Origin: a virus
Strand: one strand, 5' to 3'
IMG/VR virus record: IMGVR_UViG_3300031670_000002
Coordinates: 1 to 52,571 of that record
DNA: 52,571 bases
Position numbers and translations under genes: made by a program. The notes below the pieces were generated by a model. The model did not search any database, was not told where the DNA came from, and saw nothing but the letters and a program-made list of their open reading frames with translations. Shown here piece by piece: positions 46,349-52,179 of the stretch. Positions within the stretch are counted from its first letter, which is position 1, and each line of letters opens with the position of its first letter.

Positions 46349-46392
46349 TTCAATCTCCTTGCTTCGTAAGGGTACATCCCTTATCTGTATTT

Positions 46393-46421
46393 ATTATACG
46401 TCGGAAAATAATAAATGTCAA
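46393..46421 (-). promoter_or_regulatory. Consensus leftward promoter with operator type 2
   Basis: Minus strand: TTGACA (46416-46421), 17 bp, TATAAT (46393-46398). A perfect 9-bp inverted repeat (ATTTATTAT / ATAATAAAT, 46389-46397 and 46408-46416) covers the -10 and reaches the -35. It is unlike the operators at 32216 and 47419. Confidence 0.8.
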
Positions 46422-46470
46422 GCGATATTCGTCGATTTTGTGACCAATTTCTGCACGCGCCGAAAACTCG

Positions 46471-46941
46471 TTACAGCCCGGCAAACTTCTGCTCGATGCG
46501 CTGATAGCCCGTATCGGCCTCGGTGGCAAGCAGTCTCAGGTACGTGTCCGTGGTCGCCAGCGAGCGATGCCTGAGCAGGTGTTGGATCTCCCGGATGTCC
46601 GATCCCGCGCTATAGCGTTCCCGTGCGCCGGTGTGCCGCAGCGAGTGAATGCCGACGCGCGCCGGATCAAGCCCCGCGCGTTTCGCGTAGCGTTTCAATG
46701 CCTGATACGGCGTGTTCGTGTCGAGCAGCTTGCGCGGATCATAGTCGGGTCGCGCCGGATCAATCGTGAACAGCGCGTGATCCGGCTGCATGTCTGCCAG
46801 TCGCCCCGTGTCGCGCAAATAGCCGAACAGCGCCTCAGCAGCCGGTGGCGGCAACTCTGCTGTATCCGCCTCTCTTGCTTTGCCCTTGCCATACCACTGA
46901 TACGTCCAGCCCAGACGGCGCACGTTGCCATCGATGATCAT
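46471..46941 (-). pseudogene. Tyrosine recombinase remnant (C-terminal catalytic part)
   Basis: 156 aa from ATG 46941. It keeps the Lys strand (YQWYGKGKAREADTAELP), HSLRHTGARERYSAGSDIRE (HxLRH) and LLRHRSLATTDTYLRLL with the nucleophile Tyr. The N-terminal core-binding half and the first catalytic Arg box are missing. No Shine-Dalgarno precedes the start. On the other strand the next DNA carries a short reading frame (46940-47053) with good codon use, suggesting a recombination junction at about 46940. Confidence 0.75.
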
Positions 46942-47053
46942 GAACGGCTTTGTGGACTTCACGTTCACCGGCGCTGGCAAGGAACTCGCGGCCAAACTGG
47001 TGAAGCCCGCCGATGCCGAGCGCGTCCTGGCGGTGCTTGCGGAGCCAGCGTAG
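46940..47053 (+). CDS. Short open frame opposite the recombinase remnant (37 aa)
   Basis: MNGFVDFTFTGAGKELAAKL..., ending RVLAVLAEPA. Codon use matches the window's genes well, but there is no ribosome-binding site. It may be the end of a gene left by rearrangement. Reported with low confidence because it is short and opposes another frame. Confidence 0.3.
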   Translation: MNGFVDFTFTGAGKELAAKLVKPADAERVLAVLAEPA

Positions 47054-47061
47054 CCGCGCTG

Positions 47062-47142
47062 TGCTATAATGATCACGATGTACAGAGGACACGCGCCGTT
47101 TGTTGTGAGATTGGAACCTTATAGATAGATCGCGCGTGTCCT
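47062..47142 (+). promoter_or_regulatory. Extended -10 followed by an 11-bp inverted repeat
   Basis: TGCTATAAT at 47062-47070, then AGGACACGCGC (47086-47096) and GCGCGTGTCCT (47132-47142), a perfect 11-bp inverted repeat around 35 bp. There is no T tract. It abuts the 3' end of the HTH gene at 47147. It could be a structured RNA, a site for recombination or a transcription barrier. Confidence 0.45.
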
Positions 47143-47146
47143 GGCC

Positions 47147-47386
47147 TTATGCCACTTCCTCTTGTTTCTCAGGATACGGTATCGGGTTGCGTTTCTTCGG
47201 CGGCGCAACCGTGCGTATCTCCTCCGCGTCATACAGTGTCATGTGTGCGGAGAGCGTCTGAAACAGGCGCAGTCGCCTGGTGCGTCGTAGCTGCCGGATA
47301 TCATCCGGCGTGATGCGATAGCCAGCCCGCTCGCTCATTGCGTGCGCCGCCTCTGCTGGCGTCAACCATTTTTTGCCTATTGGCAT
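47147..47386 (-). CDS. Small HTH regulator at the divergent switch (79 aa)
   Basis: MPIGKKWLTPAEAAHAMSER...AGYRITPDDIRQLRRTRRLR reads as a MerR/excisionase-type winged helix: LTPAEAAHAM is the first helix and the basic stretch the recognition part. A short tail (PKKRNPIPYPEKQEEVA) follows. GAGGAGGTTCCA precedes the ATG. It is the first leftward gene of a divergent promoter pair with shared operator sequence, so it may be the switch regulator. Confidence 0.65.
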   Translation of the reverse strand: MPIGKKWLTPAEAAHAMSERAGYRITPDDIRQLRRTRRLRLFQTLSAHMTLYDAEEIRTVAPPKKRNPIPYPEKQEEVA

Positions 47387-47418
47387 TGGAACCTCCTCAT
47401 TACTAGGATACCCCTCTT

Positions 47419-47447
47419 ATTGTACGGATATCGGATACCATTGTCAA
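47419..47447 (-). promoter_or_regulatory. Leftward promoter of the divergent switch (operator type 3)
   Basis: Minus strand: TTGACA (47442-47447), 17 bp, TACAAT (47419-47424). The spacer carries TATCCGATATCCG, two direct TATCCG units one base apart, in the same place as in the rightward promoter at 47512. Confidence 0.8.
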
Positions 47448-47511
47448 GCCGCGCAATGTGCCGAAACAGGCCAAAATCCCGTAAAATTGGGCATATTCGT
47501 GCCAAAAACCC

Positions 47512-47540
47512 TTGACAACATATCCGATATCCGGTATAAT
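47512..47540 (+). promoter_or_regulatory. Rightward promoter of the divergent switch (operator type 3)
   Basis: TTGACA (47512-47517), 17 bp, TATAAT (47535-47540), all consensus, with TATCCGATATCCG in the spacer. It drives the early rightward operon from 47587. Both leaders share GAGGTTCCAAT near their start codons. Confidence 0.85.
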
Positions 47541-47586
47541 TAAAGCATCAAGAGATTCTTGAAATAACAAAACGAGGTTCCAATCA

Positions 47587-48009
47587 ATGACCAAAACCAA
47601 GCGTGCAGCACACGACCGGTTCGCAACCATGCCCCGCATCACCGGCTACGGTATCCGCGATCAAGTTATCCGCCGCGAGTCCGATGATCCGATCATCGTC
47701 GAGTACGATGAGCAGCACGCTATCGCTATCTACCTGGTCGCCAGCCCGTTCGCGCACCTGTACTATCAGGTCGCAAAGATCGATGGCGAATGGCGCTGCA
47801 CCGCCAAAGAGGAGAAGGTAAAAGCTGAGTGCATCTACAAGGCACTCAGCTTCAAGAACGCGCCTGAGCGCAAGGCGCGTATGCAGCAACGGCACGCCGC
47901 CACCCGTCACGTCGCCGCCTTCGCCCGTGTCGTCGAGGCGTTCAACCACGCTGACGACGAGTGGCAAGCCATGAGCATTGACGAGCGACTGGCTCGCCAC
48001 GCGGCATAG
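47587..48009 (+). CDS. Hypothetical early protein (140 aa)
   Basis: MTKTKRAAHDRFATMPRITG..., with a beta-rich middle (DEQHAIAIYLVASPFAHLYY, QVAKIDGEWRCTAKEEKVKA) and a long basic helix. It is the first gene after the rightward switch promoter, a position typical of anti-repressors or early regulators. No family recognised. Confidence 0.6.
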   Translation: MTKTKRAAHDRFATMPRITGYGIRDQVIRRESDDPIIVEYDEQHAIAIYLVASPFAHLYYQVAKIDGEWRCTAKEEKVKAECIYKALSFKNAPERKARMQQRHAATRHVAAFARVVEAFNHADDEWQAMSIDERLARHAA

Positions 48010-48046
48010 TAGCGTGGGCGGCGTATCCGCCCACAAGGAGCAAGCA

Positions 48047-48292
48047 ATGAGCATCACCAAAGAGCAGATCGCGCAGCACGCCAGCGCGATCCCCAGCGCG
48101 ACCACTGCCGTCTACCGCACGATATGCGCGGCGCGGCTGGACATCTCGCATTACGGCGTCGTTTCCGATGAGACGGAAGCCACCGCCGTCGTCACGATTG
48201 GCCGGTTGCGTGACGCCCTCGACGCGTTGGAGCGCGACCTGGGCTTAGTCGCCCACATCGAAGCCGCGCTAGGATTGTCTCTCGTTGAATAG
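48047..48292 (+). CDS. Hypothetical small protein (81 aa)
   Basis: MSITKEQIAQHASAIPSATT..., helical. AAGGAG precedes the ATG and follows a hairpin (GTGGGCGG-5-CCGCCCAC, 48014-48034). No family recognised. Confidence 0.55.
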   Translation: MSITKEQIAQHASAIPSATTAVYRTICAARLDISHYGVVSDETEATAVVTIGRLRDALDALERDLGLVAHIEAALGLSLVE

Positions 48293-48326
48293 TACGGGCG
48301 GATATCCCGCCTATGGAGGTTTTCTT

Positions 48327-48950
48327 ATGGCAGAAGTCCAGCGGAAAGTGGTTGACGGCGTCAATGTCGTCAACATGCACGGCAAAAACTATGTGGAAGT
48401 CGCGGAGCGCGTGCGCCTTGTCCATACGCAGAAGCGCGAATTTGAGGTCATTGACAGCGCGCCCTTCATTATTGGCGACCGTTGCCTGTGGCGCGTCGTC
48501 GTTCTGGTAGACGGCAAACGCTATACCGGCAATGCCGAGGTCAAGCTGAACGCGCGCTCTGGCCCCGACCAGACGAATCCCTTTGAATGTGGGGAAACCT
48601 CGGCGCTCGGTCGCGCCCTGGCCTTCGCGGGCTTCGGCTCGGTCGAATCCATCGCATCCTACGATGAAGTCTACCGTGCCACAAACGGCGACGGCGCGAA
48701 ATCCGCCCCGGCAAAGCCCGCGCGCATCGATGCTGACCCGGCAGAAGTCGAGCGCGTGCGTGCGCTGGTCGGGCGCGTCTTCGGCTTCGCCGATGAGGAC
48801 TTTGAGGCGCGCTGGGACAAGTGCAAGCGCTTCGTTCTGAAAGCCGCGATTGCCGATCCCGACCTGCAACCTCAACATCTGGAGGCGTTGTCACGTTACG
48901 CGACAGCGCAACAAGAGAAGCACGCCGCACCGCAATCGAGCGCGGCATAG
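48327..48950 (+). CDS. Putative single-strand DNA annealing protein
   Basis: 207 aa. The stretch NYVEVAERVRLVHTQKREFE ... LVDGKRYTGNAEVKLNARSG ... DQTNPFECGETSALGRALAF ... AGFGSVESIASYDEV matches the ETSA-GRALA-GFG pattern of phage ERF/Rad52-type annealing proteins (Sak class), with a separate helical C-terminal part. It probably pairs complementary ssDNA in phage recombination, together with the nearby exonuclease. GGAGG precedes the ATG after a short hairpin. Exact family unsure. Confidence 0.65.
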   Translation: MAEVQRKVVDGVNVVNMHGKNYVEVAERVRLVHTQKREFEVIDSAPFIIGDRCLWRVVVLVDGKRYTGNAEVKLNARSGPDQTNPFECGETSALGRALAFAGFGSVESIASYDEVYRATNGDGAKSAPAKPARIDADPAEVERVRALVGRVFGFADEDFEARWDKCKRFVLKAAIADPDLQPQHLEALSRYATAQQEKHAAPQSSAA

Positions 48951-48997
48951 TCGAGTGCAGGGGCGCGAGCGATTGCGCCCCTGGAAAGGATACATCC

Positions 48998-49432
48998 ATG
49001 ATTACCATCGCAATCCAATTGATCAGCAAACCCGAAATGTCCTTCAATGAGGCCGTCGGTACGATTGGCTGGGCGTTCCCGTCCGCCGTTACCGTTGATA
49101 CTGACGGCGCAGCGGTGTCGTCAGGCATCGTGCGCGTGACGCTCGATCCGGACGCGCTGACCGATGCACAGCGCGATTGGCTGCACCTCTCGCCCTTTTC
49201 GGCGCGCTACATCGATTCCTACGAGGTGCAGTCCGCCGTCGATATCTGGCAAGTCCACAAAGACAACGAGGCGGCGTTTTTGTGCGTGCTGCTCAACGCT
49301 TACGCCGCGTTGTGCGAGATCGACGACAACGACGAAGTGGTCGCGCTCGCGTGTGAGCGCGTGAAAGAACTTGGCTGGGTGCTGATAGCCGATGAGAACG
49401 ATACGTTCACGCTCGCCCGTCAGGCGGCGTAG
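48998..49432 (+). CDS. Hypothetical protein (144 aa)
   Basis: MITIAIQLISKPEMSFNEAV..., mixed alpha/beta, with LLNAYAALCEIDDNDEVVAL. GGAAAGGA precedes the ATG and follows the hairpin at 48959-48982. No family recognised; it lies between the annealing protein and the exonuclease. Confidence 0.55.
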   Translation: MITIAIQLISKPEMSFNEAVGTIGWAFPSAVTVDTDGAAVSSGIVRVTLDPDALTDAQRDWLHLSPFSARYIDSYEVQSAVDIWQVHKDNEAAFLCVLLNAYAALCEIDDNDEVVALACERVKELGWVLIADENDTFTLARQAA

Positions 49433-49444
49433 AAAGGAAAAACA

Positions 49445-50290
49445 ATGATCCCATTACAGCGCAAATTGCGCACCCTGCGTAGTTGGCAAGGCAAGACGCT
49501 TGCCAGCATCGAAGCATCGCACCACATCCGCCTCGCGTCTCTCGTCGAATTTGAGGCGGGCGCAAGCAAGGCAATCACCTCGCTTGAAGCGATACACGGC
49601 CTGGACATTGCCGATGCGTATGGCCTGTCCGATGCGGCCTTGTTGCGCCTGATCGACGATGAGTACGCCTGGCGTGTGAGCGGCAGGACTGGCAATCTTG
49701 CCACGTTGCCCCGCCTTGTGCGCTATCTCTATCGCGGTGATTTACCGTATTCTGCCCGCGCGCTCTTTGCCGACGGCTTTGTCGTCATCGACACGGAGAC
49801 GACGGGCAAGGACGCGCACGCGCTTGAGGCGGAAATCGTCAGTATCACGATCCTCGATACCGACGGCATTCCCATCCTTAACAGTTCTGTCAAGCCGACG
49901 CGCCCTATCCCTGCTGAGGCGACGGCGATCCACGGCATTACTGACGATATGGTTGCCGACGCGCCCACATTCTGCGAACTTGCGCCGCGCATTGCGGAGA
50001 CGATCAACGGGCAAACGGTGATTGCCTATAACGCCGACTTCGACTGCTATCTGCTTGATAATCTCTTTATTCGCAACGGGCTTGACCTGCCAGATTTCGA
50101 TCAGTGGTGTCTGATGCGCGCGTATGCCGATTATCGCAAGACGCCGGGGCGCTACGGGAACTACAAGTGGCATAGCCTGAGCAACGCCTGCGAGCAGCAA
50201 CACGTCGCAATCGAAGACGCACACAGCGCGCTGGGGGATACGCTCGCGACATGGCGATTGCTCCAGGCGCTGGCGATGCCTTGCGAGTAA
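49445..50290 (+). CDS. HTH-DEDD exonuclease fusion (DnaQ-like)
   Basis: 281 aa. Residues 1-65 look like an XRE-type helix-turn-helix (LRSWQGKTLASIEASHHIRL, ASLVEFEAGASKAITSLEAI). Residues about 110-275 are a DnaQ-like 3'-5' exonuclease: VVIDTETTG (Asp, Glu), VIAYNADFD (Asp) and EDAHSALGDT (His, Asp) complete DEDDh. It would trim DNA ends in replication or recombination. The HTH fusion suggests DNA targeting or self-regulation. GAAAGGAAAA precedes the ATG. Confidence 0.85.
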   Translation: MIPLQRKLRTLRSWQGKTLASIEASHHIRLASLVEFEAGASKAITSLEAIHGLDIADAYGLSDAALLRLIDDEYAWRVSGRTGNLATLPRLVRYLYRGDLPYSARALFADGFVVIDTETTGKDAHALEAEIVSITILDTDGIPILNSSVKPTRPIPAEATAIHGITDDMVADAPTFCELAPRIAETINGQTVIAYNADFDCYLLDNLFIRNGLDLPDFDQWCLMRAYADYRKTPGRYGNYKWHSLSNACEQQHVAIEDAHSALGDTLATWRLLQALAMPCE

Positions 50291-50310
50291 CGCCACGCTC
50301 GCGGTATACT
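50281..50310 (+). promoter_or_regulatory. Rightward promoter after the exonuclease gene
   Basis: TTGCGA (50281-50286), 18 bp, TATACT (50305-50310). It starts inside the end of the exonuclease gene. No gene follows on this strand before the terminator at 50400, so it would make a short noncoding RNA. Confidence 0.5.
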
Positions 50311-50316
50311 ATCCCT

Positions 50317-50430
50317 ATCTTGGGTGATTTCCGTGTACCCTACGCCGTGAGAGGGAGATCGAATCCACGGCATGTCTTTCTTCACTCCTTGACAGGCACG
50401 CGAGCGCGATCCACTGATCGCGCTCGCTCT
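50317..50430 (+). ncRNA. Candidate noncoding RNA 4 (about 114 nt)
   Basis: Bounded by the promoter at 50281-50310 and a perfect 12-bp hairpin (GCGAGCGCGATC / GATCGCGCTCGC, 50400-50427, 4-nt loop). CCGTG (50333 region) can pair with CACGG (50366 region). Only ORFs below 9 codons occur. The hairpin has a weak T tract and also sits between convergent genes, so it may simply be a bidirectional transcription barrier. Confidence 0.4.
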
Positions 50431-50434
50431 GTGC

Positions 50435-50608
50435 TTATTTGCGTCGCGTTGGCTTTGCCGGCACAAGCGCGACATTGCCCTCGGCGGCGGCGATCAGCAG
50501 CAGTCGGATCACGTCGCTCTCGGACGACTGGCTATAGCGCGTTTTGAGCGCAGCCAGCGCGGCGTCTGACTCCGGTGTGGCATAATAGGTTTTGCGTTTG
50601 ACGTTCAT
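50435..50608 (-). CDS. Ribbon-helix-helix DNA-binding protein (57 aa)
   Basis: MNVKRKTYYATPESDAALAA...LKTRYSQSSESDVIRLLLIA is an RHH/CopG pattern: a basic beta strand, then two helices. A basic tail follows (PAKPTRRK). Its own extended -10 (TGCTACACT, 50633-50641) lies upstream; GAGGGAAGC precedes the ATG. Located between exonuclease and recombinase genes, it may repress the recombinase promoter or a nearby operon. Confidence 0.75.
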   Translation of the reverse strand: MNVKRKTYYATPESDAALAALKTRYSQSSESDVIRLLLIAAAEGNVALVPAKPTRRK

Positions 50609-50632
50609 GCTTCCCTCGCAGCGTTTGGGGAT

Positions 50633-50641
50633 AGTGTAGCA
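50633..50641 (-). promoter_or_regulatory. Extended -10 for the RHH gene
   Basis: Minus-strand TGCTACACT 25 bp before the RHH start codon. No good -35 was seen. Confidence 0.4.
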
Positions 50642-50689
50642 TACGCGACAAGTGACGCCATCATGGGTACTTCCATGCTATCACCGAGC

Positions 50690-50718
50690 TTGCGAATGTG
50701 ATGGTATGATGGTACAAT
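50690..50718 (+). promoter_or_regulatory. Recombinase promoter
   Basis: TTGCGA (50690-50695), 17 bp, TACAAT (50713-50718). Its expected start point falls inside the left arm of the inverted repeat at 50718-50749. Confidence 0.7.
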
Positions 50719-50749
50719 AGTGTACGTAAATCAGAGTTTACGTACACTA
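50718..50749. repeat. 13-6-13 inverted repeat, dif-like site at the recombinase promoter
   Basis: TAGTGTACGTAAA (50718-50730), six bases TCAGAG, TTTACGTACACTA (50737-50749): perfect 13-bp arms around 6 bp. That is the geometry of a tyrosine-recombinase core site (two binding arms around a 6-8 bp crossover). It lies 14 bp before the recombinase start codon. Because transcription would begin within the left arm, a DNA-level role (crossover site or operator) is more likely than an RNA hairpin. Confidence 0.8.
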
Positions 50750-50763
50750 GTTTGGAGGTTCTG

Positions 50764-51675
50764 TTGAGCGATATTATCCCGGCGGTCACGATAGACCGCG
50801 ACGCGCTGATCTCGCCGTTCGCAGGCGAGTTGATGAAAAGTTCGCAACGGGTGTATGCCCATGACGCGGAAGTGTTTGCACGCTGGTTACAATCACTGCA
50901 TATTACCCCGGATACGATTACCGAAGAGGTGATGAGCGCCTATCGCGGCTATCTGCTCAATGAGTATAAATCCGCGACGGCCAAACGTATGTTTTCCGTT
51001 GCCTGCCGCCTGCTCGGTGTCCAGGTCGGGCGCAAAATCCTTGATTCCAATCCAGCCGCTAACGTGCGTGGCATTAAAGCAGAGGATGAAAGCCCCCATA
51101 TCGCCCTCTCCAAAGAACAAGCGAACGAATTGCTGGGTGCGATTGATACCAGCGCGCGCAAGGGCAAGCGCGATTACGCTTTACTTATGACGCTGCTCTA
51201 TACAGGTATCCGCCGCTTTGAATGCGCCGCTTTGACGCTGGGAGATATGACCGTTGCGCAGGGGCATCATATCCTGATCATTCAATCTGGCAAGGGAGAC
51301 CGCCGTGATATCGTCAAGTTGCGCGTCGAGGCATGGCGCGCCATTGACACCTATCTCCATGCGACGGATCGCGCCGCTTTGCCCAAAACCGCACCGTTGT
51401 TCTGCCAGTTCCGTCGAGGCGATAGCATGGTGGAAGCTCCGATTAGCAGCAACGTGATTTATCGCACCGTGACGCACTACGCGGAACTGGCAAAAATTGA
51501 CAACCTGAAACCGCACGGGATGCGCGCCTCGTTTATCACTCTCTCATTGGAGGGCGGCGCAAAGTTAGAGCAAGTCCAGTACGCGGCGCGGCACAAAGAC
51601 CCGCGCACGACGGAACGCTACCATCGGCGCAAACTGAATCTTGACCTGAACGCCGTTGATTTTATTCACCTGTAA
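50764..51675 (+). CDS. Tyrosine recombinase/integrase (full length)
   Basis: 303 aa with a TTG start behind GGAGG (TTG 50752 overlaps that site and is less likely). The N-terminal SAM-like core-binding domain spans about residues 15-100 (SSQRVYAHDAEVFARWLQSL). The catalytic domain has LLYTGIRRFECAALTLGD (Arg box), GKGDRRDIVKLRVE (Lys), LKPHGMRASFITLSLEGG (HxxR) and ARHKDPRTTERYHRR (His and nucleophile Tyr). It is the probable integrase or dimer resolvase; size and layout fit the XerC/D class. Confidence 0.88.
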   Translation: MSDIIPAVTIDRDALISPFAGELMKSSQRVYAHDAEVFARWLQSLHITPDTITEEVMSAYRGYLLNEYKSATAKRMFSVACRLLGVQVGRKILDSNPAANVRGIKAEDESPHIALSKEQANELLGAIDTSARKGKRDYALLMTLLYTGIRRFECAALTLGDMTVAQGHHILIIQSGKGDRRDIVKLRVEAWRAIDTYLHATDRAALPKTAPLFCQFRRGDSMVEAPISSNVIYRTVTHYAELAKIDNLKPHGMRASFITLSLEGGAKLEQVQYAARHKDPRTTERYHRRKLNLDLNAVDFIHL

Positions 51676-51690
51676 GGAAGGACACTTGAC

Positions 51691-52059
51691 ATGCGTAAGC
51701 AATCAGCAATCAGGGAACAGTATTGTAAAGAGCATAATATCAGTAGCAGTGACTTAGATCATATGCTATGGATATGGAAACAGCAAGGTAAGCGTACCGC
51801 CGATGCAAGCGCGGAGGTTCGTATCTATAGTGAATTTGCCACATCCCAAGAAGCTTTGACGCGCATTCAATGGGCCGAGATAAAGGCTTCTCATAACTAT
51901 GAGTGTTTGCGATGCCACAGGCGCGAACCTGATATAGAGTTAGTCGCCGATCATGTTCTGCCTAAATCCAAAGGCGGGCCGACTACTGCCGCGAATACGC
52001 AACCGCTTTGCCGATCCTGCAATGCAGCAAAGCGTGACAAACATATCGACTACCGATGA
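51691..52059 (+). CDS. HNH endonuclease
   Basis: 122 aa. The HNH core is YECLRCHRREPDIELVADHV, then LPKSKGGPTTAANTQPLCRS and CNAAKRDKHID. The two CxxC pairs hold zinc, and His-Asn-His-type residues form the beta-beta-alpha-metal site. The N-terminal part is helical and basic. Free-standing HNH genes are common in phages as homing or packaging nucleases; here it follows the recombinase. AAGGAAGGA precedes the ATG. Confidence 0.82.
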   Translation: MRKQSAIREQYCKEHNISSSDLDHMLWIWKQQGKRTADASAEVRIYSEFATSQEALTRIQWAEIKASHNYECLRCHRREPDIELVADHVLPKSKGGPTTAANTQPLCRSCNAAKRDKHIDYR

Positions 52060-52179
52060 TCTTACAGAAGACATCTCCGCTCGCGGTTGCGGTTTCATCA
52101 CCACCTGCGCTGCCGCGTTGCTCATACGTTCTACAGGAAGAGGCGATTTGCCCCGATGTTTGCTTTGGAAGGATTGTGT

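Noticed and set aside
50328-50372. tRNA 3' end as an attP core (GATCGAATCCACGG)
   Set aside because: The T-stem does not pair around the TCGAAT loop and only about 45 nt could fold, so there is no tRNA-like attachment core.
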